A stretch of 6,490 nt of DNA from positions 1 to 6,490 of the forward strand of contig CAYWTB010000145.1 in assembly GCA_964461135.1 (NCBI GenBank). Reading direction: 5' to 3'. The translations under genes were made by a program, and so were the position numbers. The notes below the pieces were generated by a model. It did not search any database, was not told the DNA's origin, and saw nothing but the letters and a program-made list of their open reading frames with translations. The stretch comes from RQOF01 sp964461135. GTDB lineage: Bacteria > Calditrichota > Calditrichia > RBG-13-44-9. This document shows positions 1 through 5,379 of this stretch, piece after piece. How positions within the stretch are numbered: the stretch's first letter is position 1; every line of letters starts with the position of its first letter.

Positions 1-20
1 CCCTGTAGTGTAATAAAACC

Positions 21-266
21 TCAACGCTGAGTCAAGAATTCAGAAACGGAGGGTGAGTATAAGCTATTACCCGTGCCTTTAGAAGTGTGTCGTCTCGGGA
101 TCTGCAGGTTCAGCTTGTTTAGAGTTTCTTCAGAAACAGCAGAACCGTACGATGGATGACCTGCTACGGTTATGATATAGAGGGCAAAAACGCCTCCCGA
201 ATGTGTTTCCTGCCATCCGATGAATACCGCATCTGAATCCGAAACAGTTGATCTTTTTTCTTTCAA
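21..266 (-). CDS. Unrecognised 81-residue protein, TTG start, overlaps the pseudo-receiver gene
   Basis: I do not recognise this protein by name. It starts with TTG at 266-264, six bases behind a strong Shine-Dalgarno AAGGAG, and ends with TGA at 23-21. The TTG overlaps the TGA of the upstream gene as TTGA, a classic arrangement for translational coupling. The middle looks like a small folded domain: a VFIGWQET strand, a glycine-rich turn, the strand LYIITV, then GHPSYGS and a helix SEETLNKLNLQIP. The last 20 or so residues (TSKGTGNSLYSPS...) look disordered. No signal peptide, membrane segment, cysteine cluster or catalytic motif is visible. The pairing suggests it works with, or is regulated together with, the receiver-like protein; that is inference. 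The SD and the overlap make expression likely. Confidence 0.62.
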   Translation of the reverse strand: MKEKRSTVSDSDAVFIGWQETHSGGVFALYIITVAGHPSYGSAVSEETLNKLNLQIPRRHTSKGTGNSLYSPSVSEFLTQR

Positions 267-655
267 GATTTACTCCTTTTTGATTTGCTAGCGATTGGCA
301 GCAAGGCTTCCCGGATAGCGCCAAGTATTGAGTGCCCGGACGGTTCTTTGATACGGTGCTTGTCTACGCCCGCTTGGTATAAATAGGCGGCCTCACCATT
401 TGCCGACTGCGTCACAATTTTTAACTGCGGATGTTCCGACAGCAACAAATGACATATCTTGGGTTCCCCATTTGCCTTGAGCGGCGTAATAATAACCACA
501 TCCACCGCTGTTTGCCTGGAGGCACGCAGGAGTTTCAGGGGGTCAAGCACTTCGCCAACAATTTCCATATCCGGTTGGCGCGTAATCAGATATCGGATCA
601 CTTCCGATAGCAACTTTGGCCGGCTCGATAACAACACTTTGATTTTTTGCATCAT
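263..655 (-). CDS. Receiver-like (pseudo-receiver) protein lacking phosphorylation residues
   Basis: This 130-residue protein has the length and strand/helix rhythm of a single CheY-like receiver domain with no output domain. Strand 1 is KIKVLLSS, helix 1 is KLLSEVIRYLITRQ, and EIVGEV follows as in NarL-type receivers. Strand 3 is VDVVIIT and strand 4 is LKIVTQS; the K103-E-P105 near strand 5 matches the usual Lys-x-Pro. The phosphorylation chemistry is missing: the acidic pair after strand 1 is Ser10-Ser11 and the phospho-acceptor Asp position is Thr57. Thr82 and Lys103 are kept. It probably acts by phosphorylation-independent binding. The start is ATG at 655, or the adjacent ATG at 652, behind AAAGGCGG. 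It overlaps the downstream 81-residue gene by 4 bp, so the two are likely one transcript. Confidence 0.8.
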   Translation of the reverse strand: MMQKIKVLLSSRPKLLSEVIRYLITRQPDMEIVGEVLDPLKLLRASRQTAVDVVIITPLKANGEPKICHLLLSEHPQLKIVTQSANGEAAYLYQAGVDKHRIKEPSGHSILGAIREALLPIASKSKRSKS

Positions 656-672
656 AATACCGCCTTTCCCAT
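652..672 (-). other. Possible six-codon leader ORF overlapping the pseudo-receiver start
   Basis: A mini-ORF (ATG at 672-670, peptide MGKAVL, TGA at 654-652) follows AAAGGG at SD-like spacing. Its stop overlaps the ATG of the pseudo-receiver gene as ATGA. It could couple or prime translation, but an ORF this short could occur by chance. Confidence 0.2.
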
Positions 673-706
673 CGGCACCCTTTACCTAATATTTTCTAAA
701 TCTCCG

Positions 707-734
707 CTAATACAGAATCGGAAACCTTTGATAA
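707..734 (-). promoter_or_regulatory. Weak candidate sigma-70 promoter for the pseudo-receiver gene pair
   Basis: On the minus strand TTATCA (734-729) and TATTAG (712-707) are separated by 16 bp; each matches 4 of 6 consensus bases. Transcription would start near 700, giving a leader of about 45 nt. The strong palindrome at 773-788 would then lie just upstream of the -35 region. Confidence 0.22.
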
Positions 735-772
735 CTACCGGGCAAAAGCGTTCCGATGGTGAGTTTCGGTTA

Positions 773-788
773 CTGTTCAAATGAACAG
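773..788. promoter_or_regulatory. Perfect palindrome, operator-like, matching a CTGT-N8-ACAG pattern
   Basis: CTGTTCA and TGAACAG form perfect 7-bp arms around a central AA. The outer bases also fit the E. coli-type LexA pattern CTGT-N8-ACAG, preceded by TA. A further half-site GAACAG lies at 808-813. The symmetry and intergenic position suggest binding of a dimeric regulator. LexA is only one candidate, because LexA boxes differ between phyla. Confidence 0.45.
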
Positions 789-820
789 CATCAATATGAT
801 CAATTCAGAACAGGGTTACA

Positions 821-875
821 ATAGACCGAAAGGTTCAAATATGGTCTATGGAAAGGACTACTTTGATTATAGACC
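821..875. repeat. Three copies of ATAGACC in alternating orientation
   Basis: ATAGACC occurs at 821-827 and 869-875 on the plus strand and inverted (GGTCTAT) at 843-849, with centres 22 and 26 bp apart. In minus-strand RNA the middle copy could pair with either outer copy, giving two mutually exclusive 7-bp stems. As DNA it could be a clustered operator. Confidence 0.5.
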
Positions 876-913
876 TTGTTAAGGTTTTTGGCAGGAAAGT
901 ACTGGTACCTGTG

Positions 914-935
914 GCAGAAAAGTTTTGGTTTCTGC
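914..935 (-). terminator. Hairpin directly after the response-regulator stop; possible weak terminator
   Basis: GCAGAAA (935-929) and TTTCTGC (920-914) pair perfectly over 7 bp around an 8-nt loop, two bases after the TAA at 940-938. On the minus strand no U-tract follows, so it may stabilise the mRNA end rather than terminate. On the plus strand a T-rich run follows, but I see no plus-strand gene that would need it. Confidence 0.35.
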
Positions 936-937
936 TA

Positions 938-1594
938 TTATTTCTTTTTCAGAAGGTTTCTCTCGCGGGCATATTGCACCGCTTCCAGACGGTTATGCAG
1001 TTGCAGCTTGTCAAGAATATTATGGATATGATTTTTTACGGTCTGTGCTTCGATGGAAAACCGCTGGGCAATTTCTTTGTTGGACAACCCTTCGGCAATC
1101 TTGTTAATAATTTCCACCTCACGGGGCGTCAATTTTACTGCCTCTCGCGGTATTCGCTCTCCCATTAACTCCGCGACGCGGGAGAATAAAGACGCTGCCA
1201 TCCGGGGAGAACAAAAGGATTCACCGCGCTTCGCCGAGCGAATCGTTTCGACCAGAAAGTCAAATGAAGATTCTTTTAGCACGTATCCTACAGCGCCGGC
1301 CTCGATACAGGCCATGATCTCATCCGTCAGGTCGGGCATACCGAGGATAATAACTTTGACTTCCGGTAAATCCCGGTACAAAGCCTGAGTCACTTCTATC
1401 CCATCCTTGTCCGGCATGCCAATGTCTATAAGCGCCACCTGCGGGCGCAACTCTTTGATTTGTTCCAAAGCCGTGAGCCCGCTGGCCGCCGAGCCGACAA
1501 CGACGAAGTCTTTCTGCTCTTCCAGCATGGAAACCAGGCCCTCACGGAGCAAGCGATTGTCGTCTACAATAAATACTTGAATGGACTCATTCAT
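938..1594 (-). CDS. NarL/FixJ-family response regulator (receiver plus LuxR-type HTH)
   Basis: This 218-residue cytoplasmic transcription regulator is full length for the NarL family. The receiver spans about residues 5-122, with acidic pair D11-D12, phospho-acceptor D57 in ALIDIGMPDKDG, and the conserved Lys at 107 in GYVLKES. The usual Thr/Ser at the end of strand 4 is Gly85 (VIILGMPD), a variant I recall from some NarL-type regulators. A LuxR-type helix-turn-helix covers about 155-212: LTPREVEIINKIAEGLSNKEIA, then TVKNHIHNILDKL. A partner histidine kinase should phosphorylate D57, but none is in the window. ATG is the only possible start, since an in-frame TAA lies three codons upstream; its SD is weak (GAG, 10 nt away). 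It lies downstream of the sigma operon across a 290-bp spacer, so it is probably transcribed separately. Confidence 0.95.
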   Translation of the reverse strand: MNESIQVFIVDDNRLLREGLVSMLEEQKDFVVVGSAASGLTALEQIKELRPQVALIDIGMPDKDGIEVTQALYRDLPEVKVIILGMPDLTDEIMACIEAGAVGYVLKESSFDFLVETIRSAKRGESFCSPRMAASLFSRVAELMGERIPREAVKLTPREVEIINKIAEGLSNKEIAQRFSIEAQTVKNHIHNILDKLQLHNRLEAVQYARERNLLKKK

Positions 1595-1743
1595 ATCAAG
1601 TTATCTCATATCCTGGCGAATCAGTATGCCCTTAACATTTCTTGAAAATGCGACGTCATACTATCTCTCACGGTTAGGCTGCCTTATCAAGAATCTTGGT
1701 AGAAAAATAAATGTATTATGGAAACAATGCAATAAAAAATTAA

Positions 1744-1803
1744 GGATTGAATCCCTGTTGGCCAGGACCAAAGTGCCCGCGACACCGCCACCGGCCGGCG
1801 CCG
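1744..1803. repeat. GC-rich island with nested inverted repeats
   Basis: A strongly GC-rich stretch lies between AT-rich flanks. In order it holds GGATT-G-AATCC (1744-1754), CCTG-TTGGC-CAGG (1754-1766), CGCC-N7-GGCG (1786-1800) enclosing the palindrome CCGGCCGG (1791-1798), and GGCGCC (1797-1802). It could be a REP-like dispersed element, a remnant of an insertion or part of a transcription terminator. The window holds only one copy, so a repeat family cannot be shown from here. Confidence 0.4.
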
Positions 1804-1857
1804 TATTGTTTTAGTATTGGATGAAAGGGTAAAGAAGGTAAAATAATCTGCATTGCA

Positions 1858-1872
1858 CGCAAACTCTTTGCG
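1858..1872. terminator. Hairpin after the sigma-factor gene, possible terminator
   Basis: CGCAAA and TTTGCG form a perfect 6-bp stem around a 3-nt loop, 12 nt past the sigma-factor TGA (1887-1885); G-U pairs can extend it in minus-strand RNA. On the minus strand only a loose ATTATTTT follows at a distance, so minus-strand termination is uncertain. On the plus strand a CATTTTTG tract follows directly. Confidence 0.35.
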
Positions 1873-1884
1873 CATTTTTGCAAA

Positions 1885-2733
1885 TCAATCCAAAAATCCG
1901 CGTAAAGCCCTGCTTCGCGAAGCATGGCGTAATCGTCGAAGTGCTTTCTCTTTGATTTGTCGTATCCGTTCCCGGGTTAAGTTAAAACGCTCGCCAATTT
2001 CCTCTAACGTCATGGAATGCTCATAGCCAAGCCCAAAATACAATCGTAAAATCTCTGCCTCACGTTTTGTCAAAGTTGCCAACGTACGCTCTATTTCAAT
2101 TTTTAAGGATTTGCCTATCAAATCGGAATCGGGAGGTGGTTGATGCTCATTTTCAATGACATCAAGCAAAGAATTGTTTTCACTATTAATAAATGGGGTA
2201 TCCATAGACAAATGTCGTCCGGAAACTCTCAGGGTATCTGTTACTTCAAAATCTTTCATGTCCAGTTGTTCTGCAATTTCGCCGGGGCTTGGCTCACGTT
2301 CATATTTCTGTTCAAGTTTGGAATAGGCTTTTCCAATTTTAGTAATCGCACCAACCCGGTTTAGCGGAAGGCGTACAATTCGAGACTGATCGGCCAAAGC
2401 CTGCATAATCCCCTGGCGAATCCACCAAACCGCATAGGATATAAATTTGAATCCCCGGGTTTCGTCGAACCGCGTTGCCGCTTTAATCAGCCCTATGTTT
2501 CCTTCATTGATTAAATCTCCAAAAGAAAGTCCTTTATTTTGATACTTCTTTGCGATGCTCACTACAAAGAGAAGATTCGCCCTGGTTAATTTTTCCAATG
2601 CTCGCTGATCTTCCCGCTTTATTCGCTGCGCCAATTCAATTTCTTCCTCGGGAGTTAATAAGGGGATTTCTCCAATTTCTTGAAGATACTGATTTATAGA
2701 TTGATTTGCACGGTTTTCAGAATGTTTGGCCAT
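1885..2733 (-). CDS. sigA: Primary-type RNA polymerase sigma-70 factor (RpoD/SigA), short form
   Basis: This 282-residue sigma factor directs core RNA polymerase to promoters with -10 and -35 elements. Region 1.2 begins near NQYLQEIGEIPLLTPEEE. Region 2 (about 54-127) contains NLLFVVSIAKKYQNKGLSFG, GFKFISYAVWWIRQGI for -10 binding and melting, and RIVRLPLNR. Region 3 follows, and region 4 (about 219-282) carries the -35-binding helix-turn-helix TLEEIGERFNLTRERIRQIK and the tail SRSRALRGFLD, as in housekeeping factors. Region 1.1 and the long non-conserved insertion of E. coli RpoD are absent, as in Bacteroidota and relatives. AAGGAG lies 11 nt before the ATG, and the gene begins 25 bp after the rpoN stop, so the two are very likely cotranscribed. 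A group 2 alternative sigma is possible but less likely. Confidence 0.95.
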   Translation of the reverse strand: MAKHSENRANQSINQYLQEIGEIPLLTPEEEIELAQRIKREDQRALEKLTRANLLFVVSIAKKYQNKGLSFGDLINEGNIGLIKAATRFDETRGFKFISYAVWWIRQGIMQALADQSRIVRLPLNRVGAITKIGKAYSKLEQKYEREPSPGEIAEQLDMKDFEVTDTLRVSGRHLSMDTPFINSENNSLLDVIENEHQPPPDSDLIGKSLKIEIERTLATLTKREAEILRLYFGLGYEHSMTLEEIGERFNLTRERIRQIKEKALRRLRHASRSRALRGFLD

Positions 2734-2758
2734 TCTTTTCCAATCTCCTTATAAGGTG

Positions 2759-4240
2759 TTAAATATTTCTTCTTAATCGCGCAACAGAAATATCCAATTG
2801 CTCGCGATACTTTGAAACGGTACGCCTGGCAATAGGTATGCTTTCATTATTTAACATTTTGCCTAAAGTTTCATCGCTGAGGGGTTTGCGGGGGTTTTCT
2901 GCGGTAATAATTTCTTTAAGGCGTTCTTTTATCCTTAACGTGCTCAGCGCCTCGCCTTCATCGGTCTCCATGCCTTCATTGAAAAAATACTTTAATTCAA
3001 ATACCCCATAATCCGTATCGACATATTTGCCCTTGCAAACACGGCTGACAGTGGAAATATCCATCTCGATTTCCTCGGCGATATCTTTCATAATCATCGG
3101 TTTGATATGCTCAGGGCCTTTCTCAAAAAACGGTCGCTGTTTATCGACAATGGCTTCCATGGTTCTCTGCATGGTTACCCGGCGTTGCTGGATGGCTTTT
3201 ATAAACCACTTGGCTGAATTTACTTTCTCTCTCAAAAATTTTCGGGTCTCATTATCCAGCTTTTGGGGTTGGCGGATCATCTTTTTGTAGTGATGGCTGA
3301 TTCTCAGGCCGGGTGTTTTATAATCATTCAGAGATATGACCAACTCGTCATCTACTTTTTCCACATAAAAATCGGGGATAATGTGGTTTCGTTTGGCATC
3401 GGAATTCCCCTCGCCGGGCTTCGGATTTAACTTGCTAATCGCTGCCAGGGAATCCTTAACTTGATCCGGGGAGATTTCAAGCTGGTCGGCAACCTGTTTA
3501 AAGCGGTGGTTAAAAAAATCCTGGTAGCATTCTTTGAGAATAAGCAACGGAACGGCGTATTTGCCATTCTCGTTTTTTGTTTCTAATTGAATGATCAAAC
3601 ACTCTTGAAGATTCCGGGCGGCAATGCCGGGAGGATTAAGTTCTTGAATTACCCTTAAAACTCGTTCTATTTGTCCCGGCGTGGTTTCAAAAATCTGGGC
3701 GATTGATTCTACACTTACCTCAAAATCCAGATAACCGTCCTCCCTCAAACTGTAAATGATATATTCACCAATCCGGAAGTCGATTTCTGGCAGGCTTAAT
3801 AGCTGCAATTGATCAAGTAAATGTTCTGACATGGTAGCGTGATAAGGCTCCGGCAGGTCGTGTATTCCTTCATTGTGATCCAACGGCATGCGCGGCTCCG
3901 GCAGATCCTCATCATCGGGCAATAGCTCCTCAAGATTCACATCCTCCTGAACTTGATCCTTCAGTTTATCATCTTCGCTTTTATTGTTTTCCTCCAGTGT
4001 AGCGAATTCTTCCTGAATTTTTTCCGTTTCTTCTTTCTTTTCCTCTAATTCATCATCTTCATCCTCTTGAACAGCATCCAATTCCTCAGCTTCTTCCAAT
4101 ACCGGATTTATTTGCAACTCCATTTGTATCTTTTGCTCCAACAACAACATCGGTAGTTGCAACAGGCTGGCAACCAGAATTTGCTGTGGTTTTAAAACTT
4201 GAAGCTGTTTCTGAATCAGGGACAGACCCGGACCTGTCAT
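2759..4240 (-). CDS. rpoN: RNA polymerase sigma-54 factor RpoN
   Basis: This 493-residue, full-length sigma-54 recognises -24/-12 promoters and needs an AAA+ enhancer-binding activator to open them. Region I (about 7-50) is Gln/Leu-rich with LKPQQI, LLQLPMLLLEQKI and INPVLEE; it contacts activators and blocks melting. Region II (about 49-118) is unusually acidic and probably disordered. The core-binding part holds LNPPGIAARNLQECL (201-215) and LNPKPGE (271-277). The helix-turn-helix MKDIAEEIEMDISTVSRVCKGKYV (from 384) leads into FELKYFF. The RpoN box is ARRTVSKYRE (471-480), one residue from the usual ARRTVAKYRE, and reads the -24 element. The start suits the family, although its best SD (GAGG) is 11 nt away. 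It begins 33 bp after khpA. No activator gene is in the window. Confidence 0.97.
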   Translation of the reverse strand: MTGPGLSLIQKQLQVLKPQQILVASLLQLPMLLLEQKIQMELQINPVLEEAEELDAVQEDEDDELEEKKEETEKIQEEFATLEENNKSEDDKLKDQVQEDVNLEELLPDDEDLPEPRMPLDHNEGIHDLPEPYHATMSEHLLDQLQLLSLPEIDFRIGEYIIYSLREDGYLDFEVSVESIAQIFETTPGQIERVLRVIQELNPPGIAARNLQECLIIQLETKNENGKYAVPLLILKECYQDFFNHRFKQVADQLEISPDQVKDSLAAISKLNPKPGEGNSDAKRNHIIPDFYVEKVDDELVISLNDYKTPGLRISHHYKKMIRQPQKLDNETRKFLREKVNSAKWFIKAIQQRRVTMQRTMEAIVDKQRPFFEKGPEHIKPMIMKDIAEEIEMDISTVSRVCKGKYVDTDYGVFELKYFFNEGMETDEGEALSTLRIKERLKEIITAENPRKPLSDETLGKMLNNESIPIARRTVSKYREQLDISVARLRRNI

Positions 4241-4273
4241 ACCTGTTTCTGCCTCGCTAATATCATTTTATGT

Positions 4274-4507
4274 TTAGTCAAGAATTTCCAGGATGCTGTG
4301 GTTTCCTTTTTTTGCTGTAGAAACTGCGCTTAGAAGTGTTCGAATTGCAGACGCGGTTTGCCCTTTTTTGCCAATCACTTTTCCGATATCATCTTTGGCC
4401 ACATGTAATTCATAAATGGTTAGATGTTCACCCTTTACTTCTGAAACCCGAACCTCTCCCGGCTTATCAATCAGATGCTTCACGACAAACTCTGGAAATT
4501 CTTTCAT
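4274..4507 (-). CDS. khpA: KH-domain RNA-binding protein KhpA
   Basis: This 77-residue protein is a single KH domain of the KhpA (YlqC) family, a small cytoplasmic RNA-binding protein that in several bacteria pairs with KhpB/Jag and affects RNA stability and cell division. It begins MKEFPEFVVKHLIDKPGEVR, with a strand ELHVAKDD and the nucleic-acid-binding loop VIGKKG (GxxG at 46-49), followed by SAIRTLLSAVS; it ends ILEILD. I chose the ATG at 4507 because GGAG lies 5 nt before it and the length fits the family; a farther ATG at 4540 would add 11 residues with a weaker SD. The start lies 41 bp inside the end of the preceding gene. In many genomes khpA follows rpsP; here it precedes rpoN. Confidence 0.93.
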   Translation of the reverse strand: MKEFPEFVVKHLIDKPGEVRVSEVKGEHLTIYELHVAKDDIGKVIGKKGQTASAIRTLLSAVSTAKKGNHSILEILD

Positions 4508-4844
4508 TGCTTCTCCGCGTTCTAGGAAGAATAACCTCATTTAAAGCACTCAAAATGTGACCCAATCTTCTGCGATTTGCTGGTTTCAGACTGGTGAATT
4601 TGCGAATAAATAACCAATGGGGAATGATGATGGTAACCTTATTTCCTTCGTTTTGTTCAAGCATTAGCAAAGATTTTTGCAACCATGCAGTCTGGTTTTT
4701 ATATTTTACCCGAATTGTTTTTACTGTCTCTTCAGTAACCTGCGCTTCAATTGTAGCCGGTTTTTTCTCGGACTGGTCAAATAACCAATTTTGAAACGAT
4801 TTTATAGGGCACATCCAGTTCATGGTTTGTGCTTGATCGCGCAT
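4467..4844 (-). CDS. Unrecognised 125-residue basic protein upstream of khpA
   Basis: I cannot name this protein. It begins at an ATG preceded by a strong AAGGGGG Shine-Dalgarno about 8-9 nt away, which makes it likely to be real. Residues about 36-86 look like a small beta-rich domain: VTEETVKTIRVKYK, then AWLQKS (53-58), then KVTIIIPHWLFIRKF (69-83). I have an impression of a similar 'Trp-Leu-x-Lys-Ser ... Ile-Pro-x-Trp-Leu' layout in small uncharacterised bacterial proteins, but cannot attach a family. The C-terminal 35-40 residues are Arg-rich (RRR, RTRR). No signal peptide or membrane segment is visible. It overlaps khpA by 41 bp, so the two are probably translationally linked, and it is the first gene of the likely operon with khpA, rpoN and sigA. 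Confidence 0.7.
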   Translation of the reverse strand: MRDQAQTMNWMCPIKSFQNWLFDQSEKKPATIEAQVTEETVKTIRVKYKNQTAWLQKSLLMLEQNEGNKVTIIIPHWLFIRKFTSLKPANRRRLGHILSALNEVILPRTRRSNERISRVCREASD

Positions 4845-4875
4845 TATAATTTTCCCCCTTGATAAAGATTTAATT

Positions 4876-4904
4876 TTTATGACTTTTTATTTCATTCGTC
4901 ACAA
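4876..4904 (-). promoter_or_regulatory. Candidate sigma-70 promoter of the khpA-rpoN-sigA operon
   Basis: TTGTGA (4904-4899) and CATAAA (4881-4876) are separated by 17 bp on the minus strand, each with 4 of 6 consensus matches. They lie between the RRM gene and the 125-residue ORF and would give a leader of about 25 nt containing the strong SD. In such AT-rich sequence a match like this is only suggestive. Confidence 0.3.
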
Positions 4905-4914
4905 CTAAAAATAT

Positions 4915-5193
4915 TTACCAACGACTGTTTCCCCCGCTTCTCCGGTTATCAGATTTGGGGCGGGCTTCGTTTACAATAATGCGGGTCCCTTTTAATTCAC
5001 TGCCATTTAATTCCTGAATTGCTGCCTGAGCCTCCGTTTTAGCTTCTATCTCTACAAAAGCAAATCCTTTTGATGTACCGCTAAACTTATCCTTAATAAT
5101 ATTGGCAGACTTCACATTTCCAAACGCCTCAAAGGCTTTACGTAAGTCTTCCTCGTTCGCTTGCTGTGATAGATTTCCGATATAAATATTCAT
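4915..5193 (-). CDS. Small RRM-type RNA-binding protein
   Basis: This 92-residue protein is one RNA recognition motif plus a short basic tail, similar to cyanobacterial Rbp and other bacterial cold-responsive RRM proteins that bind single-stranded RNA. RNP2 is IYIGNL (3-8) and RNP1 is KGFAFVEI (42-49), with the aromatic residues used for base stacking at Tyr4, Phe44 and Phe46. The domain runs to about residue 78 (GTRIIVNEARPK), then a Gly/Arg/Ser-rich tail RRSGGNSRW. The ATG follows AAAGGA at about 7 nt. It lies 186 bp after csp with a probable terminator between them, and 70 bp before the 125-residue ORF. A role as an RNA chaperone in the cold is inferred from the family and from the csp neighbour. 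Confidence 0.95.
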   Translation of the reverse strand: MNIYIGNLSQQANEEDLRKAFEAFGNVKSANIIKDKFSGTSKGFAFVEIEAKTEAQAAIQELNGSELKGTRIIVNEARPKSDNRRSGGNSRW

Positions 5194-5314
5194 CTTGTTT
5201 TCCTTTCATTACTGTACTGTTTAGACTTAAAAAAAAGCGACACTGGTGAGCATAGCCTTATTTGTTTTAAATTGTTTATGGTTTACTCAGCTTTTTAGCT
5301 TTTTGGGGGTTCTT

Positions 5315-5349
5315 TGAAAAAGAGCAGATATCACTTAATGGTATACTGC
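5315..5349 (-). terminator. Probable intrinsic terminator of csp
   Basis: About 30 nt after the csp stop, GCAG (5349-5346) pairs with CTGC (5327-5324). TAT/ATA extends the stem past a one-base bulge, and a run reading TCTTTTTC follows on the minus strand. The stem is modest, so some read-through into the RRM gene is possible. Confidence 0.42.
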
Positions 5350-5379
5350 ACTTTTTTGATCTGCCAGGAATTCACATCA

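Larger units (their letters stand above)
656..937. other. Intergenic region between the response regulator and the pseudo-receiver gene
   Basis: These 282 bp carry no convincing gene on either strand. They hold, in minus-strand order, a 7-bp hairpin just after the response-regulator stop, a 7-mer present three times in alternating orientation (821-875), a perfect 7+7 bp palindrome (773-788), a weak promoter candidate (707-734) and a mini-ORF (652-672). This density of symmetric elements suggests the downstream gene pair is regulated separately from the response regulator. Confidence 0.6.
1595..1884. other. Intergenic region between the sigma factor and the response regulator
   Basis: No gene is supported in these 290 bp. 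They contain a hairpin after the sigma-factor stop (1858-1872), a GC-rich inverted-repeat island (1744-1803), and two small dyads just upstream of the response regulator: CAAGA-A-TCTTG at 1688-1698 and CATTT-CTTGA-AAATG at 1636-1650. A minus-strand CATAAT at 1720-1715 could be a -10 element giving a leader of about 113 nt that contains both dyads, but its -35 match is poor. Confidence 0.5.

Noticed and set aside
848..1168. Plus-strand ORF of 106 codons opposite the response regulator
   Set aside because: It lies mostly antisense to a well-supported gene, has no recognisable domain and is a frame shadow.
1687..1925. Two minus-strand ORFs of about 61 codons in and near the sigA/response-regulator spacer
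   Set aside because: No SD, no domain-like sequence, and they run through the inverted-repeat island and into sigA; chance ORFs.
2827..2842. Good sigma-54-like match TGGCA-N7-ATGCT on the plus strand
   Set aside because: It lies inside rpoN in antisense orientation with no plus-strand gene after it, so it is probably chance.
4508..4540. Longer KhpA start at ATG 4540
   Set aside because: The extra 11 residues are not typical of KhpA, and the ATG at 4507 has a better SD and gives the family length.
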